From: Methanosphaera cuniculi
GTDB taxonomy: Archaea > Methanobacteriota > Methanobacteria > Methanobacteriales > Methanobacteriaceae
Length of the DNA: 64,000 nt
NCBI RefSeq assembly: GCF_003149675.1
Contig: NZ_LWMS01000020.1
Coordinates: 124,001-188,000 of the forward strand
Direction: 5' to 3'
A model generated the notes under the pieces. It did no database searches and was not told the origin of the DNA. It saw nothing but the letters and a program-made list of their open reading frames with translations. Below are positions 58,315 through 64,000 of the stretch, one piece after another (position 1 is the first letter of the stretch; each line of letters opens with the position of its first letter). Made by a program: the position numbers and the translations under genes.

Positions 58315-58327
58315 AAGTCACTCTACC
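58315..58327 (+). repeat. Inverted repeat arm, element C (3' side)
   Basis: AAGTCACTCTACC; where element B has TGT this arm has CAC, matching the change in the 5' arm. Confidence 0.85.
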
Positions 58328-58563
58328 TTTTTAATTTTACTGTTATTTTATAGTTAATATTCTAATATTTCATTGTATTTATATATTTTCTTTATTTATC
58401 ATCCCTCACTTTTTTTTACTGATTATTATTAATTTTCTCATTTTTTGAAAAAATACTATTTATTTGAATAAAAGTATATAAATTATAAAAATATGATTTA
58501 ATAAATAATACAATTAACTAAGCAAAAAAATTAAAAAATATATTAAATACTTAGGTGAAATCA

Positions 58564-58995
58564 ATGAAAAAAGCAGTTATTAAAACAGATAAAGGTGATA
58601 TTACATTAGAATTATATCCTAATGAAGCACCAGGAACAGTAGCAAACTTTGAAAAACTAGCAAATGAAGGATTTTATAATGGACTTACATTCCACAGAGT
58701 AATACCAGACTTTGTTATCCAAGGTGGATGTCCAAATGGAAATGGAACAGGAGGACCAGGTTACACAATTAAATGTGAAACAGAAGGAAATCCACATAAA
58801 CATGGTACAGGAGCACTTTCAATGGCTCATGCTGGAAAAGATACAGGTGGAAGTCAATTCTTCATAACACACTCACCACAACCTCACCTTGATGGTGTAC
58901 ACACAGTATTTGGACAAGTAATCGATGGTATGGATGTTGTAAATGCAATCAGACCAGGCGATGTTATGAATGAAGTAATCATAATAGATGAATAA
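58564..58995 (+). CDS. Cyclophilin-type peptidyl-prolyl cis-trans isomerase
   Basis: 143 residues from the ATG at 58564; AGGTGA lies five bases upstream and overlaps the in-frame GTG at 58555. Cyclophilin motifs: [26 protein letters not shown] in pieces, [20 protein letters not shown], and [14 protein letters not shown]. No signal peptide, so it is cytoplasmic. It speeds prolyl isomerisation in folding. Confidence 0.96.
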   Translation: MKKAVIKTDKGDITLELYPNEAPGTVANFEKLANEGFYNGLTFHRVIPDFVIQGGCPNGNGTGGPGYTIKCETEGNPHKHGTGALSMAHAGKDTGGSQFFITHSPQPHLDGVHTVFGQVIDGMDVVNAIRPGDVMNEVIIIDE

Positions 58996-59152
58996 ATAAA
59001 AAAAAAGTATTACAAAAATATTAGTTTTATATTAATAAAATTAATATACTATAAATTACAGAAAATAAAATAGAATTTAGAAAAATAATTATATTCATTT
59101 CTTTATTTTCTAACTTAACCTCCCCTAAAAATACATTTTAAATAACAATACA

Positions 59153-60073
59153 CTATTTTTTAAGTTGACTTAAAAGTCCTGATTTTCTAGCATAATTAAA
59201 AAGATATAATTGAACATACCCTGAATATATACCATATTTATCCTGAGCATATGATGTAATCTTCTTATTTGATATTTTCTGTGAATTAAAATACAAATAA
59301 CTCATTATACGATTTATCCATACATCTGTCGGAAATGATTCATATTTACCATAACCATATAAAAGTATACAATCAGCAACCTTAGGACCTACTCCTGATA
59401 ATTTATTTAATTCATTAAATGCATCCGTGTAGTTCATATTAAATATTTCATTATGAAAATCTGGTTTTTTTAGTATCATACTGGTAGTTTCAAGCATTTG
59501 ACTACTACGATATCCACTTCCATATGTTTTAAGATTTTCTTCTGGTATTTTGATAAATGTTTTTTCATCTGGAAATGCAGGATATTTTACATCATTAACT
59601 AAGTATGTAGGTCCATGATTTTTTCGTATTTCATGTATTGTTTTTGTCCATCTTTTAATTGAGTTGTTAGCTGATAAAATTGATGAAATTATTGATTCAA
59701 AAACATTATGTGCTTTAAATAAACGAAGTCCTCTGTTGAATTTAAATGTATCTGATAGCATGTCATCTTCTTTTAGGAATTTTCTAAATTCATCCATCGG
59801 ATAGTTTAAATCAAAAATATAAAACAACTTATCATGTAGTAAATCTTCATTTATACTCTTATTTGAAAAATATTTCACATACAATGGATCATTTAGTTTA
59901 TCTTGTCTTAGTGCTATAACAACAGGTTCATCATCGACTGTGATATTTTCATAGTACGTTTTATTATGATTTATCCATGGCATTTGACTTGTTTGTCCTG
60001 TATTTATTGTTAAATCAAGATTAAAATCTCCAACATATTCATCATTTTCTATAGTTATTTCACCATTTATCAT
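59153..60073 (-). CDS. ogg: 8-oxoguanine DNA glycosylase (Ogg1-like, HhH-GPD)
   Basis: 306 residues. N-terminal OGG_N-like domain, then the HhH-GPD domain with LSGVGPKVADCILLYGYGKY, where the Lys of GPKVADC is the Schiff-base residue, and the catalytic Asp in SFPTDVWI. This matches Ogg1 (the GVGTKVADC of human OGG1). It removes 8-oxoguanine and nicks by beta-elimination. ATG after GGGAGGT. Monocistronic. Confidence 0.92.
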   Translation of the reverse strand: MINGEITIENDEYVGDFNLDLTINTGQTSQMPWINHNKTYYENITVDDEPVVIALRQDKLNDPLYVKYFSNKSINEDLLHDKLFYIFDLNYPMDEFRKFLKEDDMLSDTFKFNRGLRLFKAHNVFESIISSILSANNSIKRWTKTIHEIRKNHGPTYLVNDVKYPAFPDEKTFIKIPEENLKTYGSGYRSSQMLETTSMILKKPDFHNEIFNMNYTDAFNELNKLSGVGPKVADCILLYGYGKYESFPTDVWINRIMSYLYFNSQKISNKKITSYAQDKYGIYSGYVQLYLFNYARKSGLLSQLKK

Positions 60074-60185
60074 TTAAGTTTACCTCCCATTAAAAGAAAA
60101 AATAGTATTATCCTTTTTTTATAGTCTAATTAAAAGTTTCTTATATAAATAAAAAAAATAGGAAAAAAAGGGGTGTGTGTTGTGT

Positions 60186-61109
60186 TTATAGGTTATCTGG
60201 GTAATGTAATTGTTTTTTATTAATCCATTTTACTTTATCATTTGGTGTTATTACAACCACATCAATTGGTCCACCTACTGCTGCTATTTGATGATCATCA
60301 CCTATTATGCTATCTGTGTATTTTTGTATTGTAGCTGTTGTTTTTATTAGAAATACTGCTAGTTCTATTGCATCTTGTAGTGGTAGTGTACTCCATGGTA
60401 TTTTATATTCAAGAAGTCCTAGTTGTTGTTGTATTTCTTGTTGTGTTGATCCTTGGAATTTTTGTTGGAAGAATGGATTTACAAATATTCGACCATCATA
60501 TCCAAGTATTAGACGTGCTACTACATCTCCTTGTCCTACCCATGTTCCTCCATAATCATTAGGTTGTCTTTTTTGTTGTATTGTTCCTGGTATTGTAAGT
60601 TCAAAGATTTCTGTCTCATTATTCTCATTATATCCTGCTATTAGTATATCTACAGGTTGTAGTTGACATATTCCTTCTTTAATATTTCCCTGTGGATCAC
60701 GTGCTTTGAACTTTATTAAATCATTTTGTCGTTGGATTGATATTAATTCATTTCCCATCATTGCAACTTGTGCTTTTATGTTTTCTTCTGTTGCATTTTG
60801 TTGTAATTCTAGTGGATATCGTTGTAAGATGTAGTTGTATAGTTCATTTGCTATTGTTTCAATACTTGTATTATCTTTAACAGTTTTTGCATAATCTGTA
60901 ATGTAGTCTGCTACATTTTCAAGTTTTCCATCAGGTTTGTTAAAAAATGCTAGTCCTGCTAGAGATACTACTACTTTATCATTTATTGGAAATATTTTTG
61001 TTATATTTTCTGATGCTCGTACTAGATTGTTTCTTTCGGTTTGTATTTGTTTACTATCTGATGCTATGACTATTCCTTCATAGGTTGCTATATTTACGAT
61101 AAGTGTCAT
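60186..61109 (-). CDS. Proteasome-like Ntn hydrolase, function unknown
   Basis: 307 residues. It opens MTLIVNIATYEGIVIASDSK, the pattern of a mature proteasome beta subunit (Thr nucleophile at position 2, Asp in ASDSK and a lysine at NITKIFPINDKVV), with GLAFFNKPDG following. There is no propeptide, so Met removal would expose the Thr. It is longer than a beta subunit (about 200) and has a specific C-terminal half. ATG after GGTGATGATATA. It resembles stand-alone proteasome-related hydrolases of the Anbu kind but is not typical of them. Catalytic activity is inferred. Confidence 0.65.
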   Translation of the reverse strand: MTLIVNIATYEGIVIASDSKQIQTERNNLVRASENITKIFPINDKVVVSLAGLAFFNKPDGKLENVADYITDYAKTVKDNTSIETIANELYNYILQRYPLELQQNATEENIKAQVAMMGNELISIQRQNDLIKFKARDPQGNIKEGICQLQPVDILIAGYNENNETEIFELTIPGTIQQKRQPNDYGGTWVGQGDVVARLILGYDGRIFVNPFFQQKFQGSTQQEIQQQLGLLEYKIPWSTLPLQDAIELAVFLIKTTATIQKYTDSIIGDDHQIAAVGGPIDVVVITPNDKVKWINKKQLHYPDNL

Positions 61110-61269
61110 TTTTATATCATCACCAATGCGATTTTTTTCATGTTTTTATGTAATCATAGTATTAATATTTCATAATAAGTATTTTTCCATATTAATTTAT
61201 TTAAAATAAAAATAATTTTAAATTTAAAAAAAAATTTTAGATAAAAAAAAGGGGTGTATAGTGTGTGGG

Positions 61270-62094
61270 TTATATTCGTACTGGTATTTGTTTTTCTTTT
61301 AGGTACTCTTTAACTGTTGGTACTGGGTATTCATCAAAGTGGAATATACTAGCTGCTAGTGCTGCATCTGCTTGTCCTTTAGCAAATGCTTCATAGATGT
61401 GTTCTGGATTTCCTACTCCACCTGATACTATTACTGGTATTGATACATTTTCACTTATTGTGCGTGTTAAGTCAAGATCATATCCTGCTTTTGTTCCATC
61501 ACGATCCATACTTGTTAGTAGTATTTCACCAGCTCCTCGTTCTTCACATTCTATTGCCCAGTTTACTGCATCTATTCCTGTAAATTCACGTCCTCCATAG
61601 ATACTACAGTCAAACCAGCAATAACCATCATCAGTTTCTACATAAAAATGTCCATCGTTTTCTTTTGGATTTTCAACATATCGTCTTTTTGCATCAATTC
61701 CTATTACACATGCTTGACTTCCAACATGTTTTGATGCTCTGTTTATAAGTGATGGATCTTTTATTGCTGCTGTGTTTGTTGAGCATTTATCTGCTCCTGC
61801 TTTTAGCATGTTTACATAGTCTTTTACTTCTCGTATTCCTCCACCTACACATATTGGTGCAAATACATTTTCTACTGTTTTTTCTATTACATCTGCCATT
61901 GTTGATCGTCTTTCATGTGAGGCTGTAATATCAAGAAGTATTATTTCATCAGCACCATCTTCATAGTATTTAGTTGCAAGTTCAACAGGATTTCCTGCAT
62001 ATCGTATTTGTTTAAATTCAACACCTTTTACTACTCGTCCTTCTGGTATTTGAAGATCACAATCAAGACATGGTATTATTCTTTTTGATAACAT
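61270..62094 (-). CDS. hisF: Imidazole glycerol phosphate synthase cyclase subunit HisF
   Basis: 274 residues, TIM barrel: [14 protein letters not shown], the catalytic Asp in [55 protein letters not shown] with the second Asp, and [13 protein letters not shown]. It uses ammonia from HisH to close the imidazole ring. It has an insert near residues 145-170 ([18 protein letters not shown]). hisH is not in the window. Confidence 0.97.
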   Translation of the reverse strand: MLSKRIIPCLDCDLQIPEGRVVKGVEFKQIRYAGNPVELATKYYEDGADEIILLDITASHERRSTMADVIEKTVENVFAPICVGGGIREVKDYVNMLKAGADKCSTNTAAIKDPSLINRASKHVGSQACVIGIDAKRRYVENPKENDGHFYVETDDGYCWFDCSIYGGREFTGIDAVNWAIECEERGAGEILLTSMDRDGTKAGYDLDLTRTISENVSIPVIVSGGVGNPEHIYEAFAKGQADAALAASIFHFDEYPVPTVKEYLKEKQIPVRI

Positions 62095-62355
62095 TTTAAA
62101 TTTTTAGCTCCCTTATGAAATTATTTATTATTTTATTATGTAAAAAAAAATGAAAAAAAATAGGATAGTTCCTCATTTTTTACTTAAAAAGTATCCTTTT
62201 CTTTATCTTATAATATGTTGTTTATATCTTTTTTAATTTTAGCTATGAAAAAAAAATATTATTTTAAATATATTAAAAAAAAAAGTGGGTGAAGAATTTA
62301 ATAAAAAGTGTATTATGTATTCTTGAGGGAAGAGTTCATTCTAGGTATAATGTAT

Positions 62356-63267
62356 TTAGTCTTCATTTAGCAGGTAGTATAATATTGCTTTTTGTGCATG
62401 TAGTCTATTTTCTGCTTCATCCCATATTGCAGATTGTGATGATACCATTACATCTTCTGTTATTTCTTGTCCTCGTATTGCTGGTAGACAATGCATTACT
62501 ATTGCATCATCATTTGCTTGTGAGAGTAATTCTGCATTTATCTGGTATGGTTTAAATATTAACTCACGTTCTGCTTGTTCTTCTTCATCACCCATACTTA
62601 CCCATACATCAGTATAAAGTACATCAGCATTCTCTACTGCTTTGTATACATCATGTTCTATTTCAATTTTAGATCCACTTTTCTTTGCTGCTTTTAGTGC
62701 CATTTTATATATTGCACTATCAGGCTCATATCCAGGAGGACATGCAACAGTCATATTCATACCAGTATATGCTGATGCAAGTAAAAGTGAATTACATACA
62801 TTATTTCCATCACCAACAAATACAAGTTTAATTCCACTTAGTTTTCCTTTATATTCTTTTATTGTTAAAAGATCTGCAAATGCCTGGCATGGATGCTCAA
62901 GATCTGTAAGACCACTAATAATAGGAATAGTAGAATATTCTGCTAGTTTTTCTACATCATCATGATTTTTAGCACGTATCATGATACAATCAAGAAATCT
63001 TGAAAGTACTCGTGCTGTATCTTCTATTGGTTCTCCACGATTTAATTGTAAATCCTTACTTGAAAGGTACAATGGTGTTCCACCAAGTTGATGCATTCCT
63101 ACTTCAAATGATACACGTGTTCTTGTTGATGATTTTTCAAATATCATTCCAAGGTATTTGTCTTCTAATGGTTTTCCTGTTATTTTTCCTGATTTAAGAT
63201 CTTCAGCAATACTAAGTATAGTATCTACTTGATCTTCTACATCAGACATTGATAATAAATCTTTCAT
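62356..63267 (-). CDS. argF: Ornithine carbamoyltransferase
   Basis: 303 residues. Carbamoyl phosphate site [43 protein letters not shown], and the catalytic [11 protein letters not shown]. It makes citrulline from ornithine and carbamoyl phosphate in arginine synthesis. ATG after GGGGAAG. The gene order with hisF and argD is loose; each probably has its own promoter. Confidence 0.97.
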   Translation of the reverse strand: MKDLLSMSDVEDQVDTILSIAEDLKSGKITGKPLEDKYLGMIFEKSSTRTRVSFEVGMHQLGGTPLYLSSKDLQLNRGEPIEDTARVLSRFLDCIMIRAKNHDDVEKLAEYSTIPIISGLTDLEHPCQAFADLLTIKEYKGKLSGIKLVFVGDGNNVCNSLLLASAYTGMNMTVACPPGYEPDSAIYKMALKAAKKSGSKIEIEHDVYKAVENADVLYTDVWVSMGDEEEQAERELIFKPYQINAELLSQANDDAIVMHCLPAIRGQEITEDVMVSSQSAIWDEAENRLHAQKAILYYLLNED

Positions 63268-63645
63268 TGTAAATTACTTCCCCTTTTTTTTTATTAAATT
63301 ATTTTATAGATAAAAAAAAATTGTTTTCCTTTTATATAGAAAAAAAATGAATTACAAAAAAAATAATTCTTTTTTCTTTTAATAAATAGATAATACATAT
63401 ATTTATCATACTTAATTATAAAATCTATCTACAATTTAAATAAAAAAATTAATACAAAAAATATACAATATTAATACAAAAAAAGGAGATACATATCTTA
63501 AAATTCTAAGATGATAAAAAAAAAGATATAATCCATAACATAACAACCCATTTTTATATTCTTTTTTTATTAAAATTAACACACCATAAAATAGAATTTT
63601 AATAATTTTCCCATAATATTATCTAATTTAAACTCACCAACGGGA
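63268..63645. other. A/T-rich spacer
   Basis: About 380 bp upstream of the poly-G tract, with the argF promoter on one side. AAAAAAGGAGATA occurs near 63480, but no ORF of useful length follows. Confidence 0.4.
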
Positions 63646-63656
63646 GGGGGGGGGGG
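63646..63656 (+). repeat. Poly-G tract of 11
   Basis: Eleven consecutive Gs (after CGGGA) in a region otherwise almost free of G and C, 221 bp upstream of a secreted-protein start. TATA-like sequences (ATTTATAAG near 63688, CTTTATATAAC near 63711) lie between tract and gene. Confidence 0.95.
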
Positions 63657-63876
63657 AATTTTATTTTAATATACTTCAATTACTTGATACATTATTTATA
63701 AGTTAAATATCTTTATATAACTTTTTTAATTAATATTTTGAGTAACTATTCATTCTATGTTTAGTTTTAATTAAATTTTCTTGAATTTTATCATGTTTTT
63801 TTTAGAAATAATAAAATTGAAAAAAGAAAACTTAATTATGTATTTTTTAATTATTTTTGGAGGAAAATGATTTTTT

Positions 63877-64000
63877 ATGAATAAGAATAGTAAGTTTTTA
63901 TTCGTAGGACTAACACTACTACTTCTTTGTATATCAATAGGAGCAATCTCAGCAACTGATATAAACGATACAACAACAAGTATATCAGATAACACAGTTG
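63877..64000 (+). CDS. Secreted or surface protein, probably adhesin-like, 5' part only
   Basis: ATG 63877, open to the window edge (41 codons). The first 20 residues or so are a signal peptide: basic MNKNSK, hydrophobic FLFVGLTLLLLCISIGA, and a likely cleavage after ISA in GAISATD. Mature Thr/Ser/Asp-rich sequence begins DINDTTTSISDNTV, typical of the large adhesin-like proteins of gut methanogens. GGAGGA lies upstream; a five-codon ORF (63867-63884) overlaps the start. The identity of the full protein cannot be read here. Confidence 0.75.
   Translation, partial: MNKNSKFLFVGLTLLLLCISIGAISATDINDTTTSISDNTV

Larger units (their letters stand above)
57912..58345 (+). repeat. Micro-element C with its upstream region (paralogue of 55723-56165)
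   Basis: Shares the AATAGCTAATTATAAAT leader, CTTTTTTCTACTATTT, the TGAAATAAAA after the 5' arm, AGTAGAAAAAAGG before the ORF and the ORF itself with element B. Arms GGTAGAGTGACTT (58074-58086) and AAGTCACTCTACC (58315-58327); the second is followed by five Ts. Confidence 0.75.

Noticed and set aside
55872-58327. Micro-elements as miniature transposons (MITEs)
   Set aside because: Terminal repeats of MITEs must match a transposase and so stay alike between copies; here arms differ between copies with compensation, and no flanking target duplication was found. Not fully excluded.

Overview
The window is archaeal and very AT-rich, with long A/T-only spacers. It carries archaeal or eukaryote-type information genes (PCNA, GINS, aIF2-alpha, TFS, Rpo4, Rpo11, Csl4, SRP54, Pus10, Nop10, L44e, L21e, S27e), an A1:U72 initiator tRNA, diphthamide synthesis, and methanogen genes (F420-hydrogenase protease, CbiL, HypF). 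Gene content, low GC, Thr/Asn-rich secreted proteins and the gene order best fit a gut Methanobacteriales species of the genus Methanosphaera; this assignment is inferred from family knowledge and was not searched.

Layout. 1-6.3 kb: nickel/hydrogenase functions (larB, hypF, an F420-hydrogenase protease), methionine aminopeptidase and two membrane coiled-coil proteins. 6.5-7.1 kb: initiator tRNA-Met followed after 30 nt by an RNase P RNA. 7.6-12.5 kb: grpE, dnaK and dnaJ, divergent from an ArsR-like regulator, with three GTAAC-N5-GTWAT operator-like palindromes between them. 12.5-14.4 kb: a repeat-rich anchored surface protein, two tRNA-Arg genes and a 30-aa membrane peptide. 14.5-30.1 kb: a dense block of conserved information genes, mostly on the minus strand. 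30.2-34.7 kb: a 1478-aa protein with five N-terminal repeats and three glycosyltransferase modules, sitting between srp54 and pus10. 34.8-39.2 kb: pus10, L21e, Rpo4, KsgA and a HemK-type methyltransferase. 39.4-42.5 kb: an Nramp-type transporter paired with an MgtE-N/CBS protein, then an Lrp regulator. 43-48.2 kb: a glycosyltransferase cluster. 48.3-53.4 kb: cbiL, a Rad3-like helicase and a motif-degenerate paralogue. 53.4-58.4 kb: an accessory island with argD, an inactivated insertion sequence and three micro-elements. 58.5-63.3 kb: cyclophilin, Ogg-type glycosylase, a proteasome-like Ntn hydrolase, hisF and argF. At the right edge a secreted adhesin-like gene starts downstream of an 11-G tract.

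The most unusual feature is a set of three micro-elements (53.56-53.90, 55.87-56.15 and 58.07-58.33 kb). Each is a 24-25-residue hydrophobic peptide ORF with a very strong Shine-Dalgarno sequence, enclosed by a perfect 12-16 bp inverted repeat about 250-335 nt apart. The arm sequence differs between copies while pairing is kept; the two related copies show three compensatory base-pair changes. This looks like selection for pairing of the two ends of one small mRNA, the architecture of type I toxin mRNAs such as hok and aapA. That functional reading is inference.
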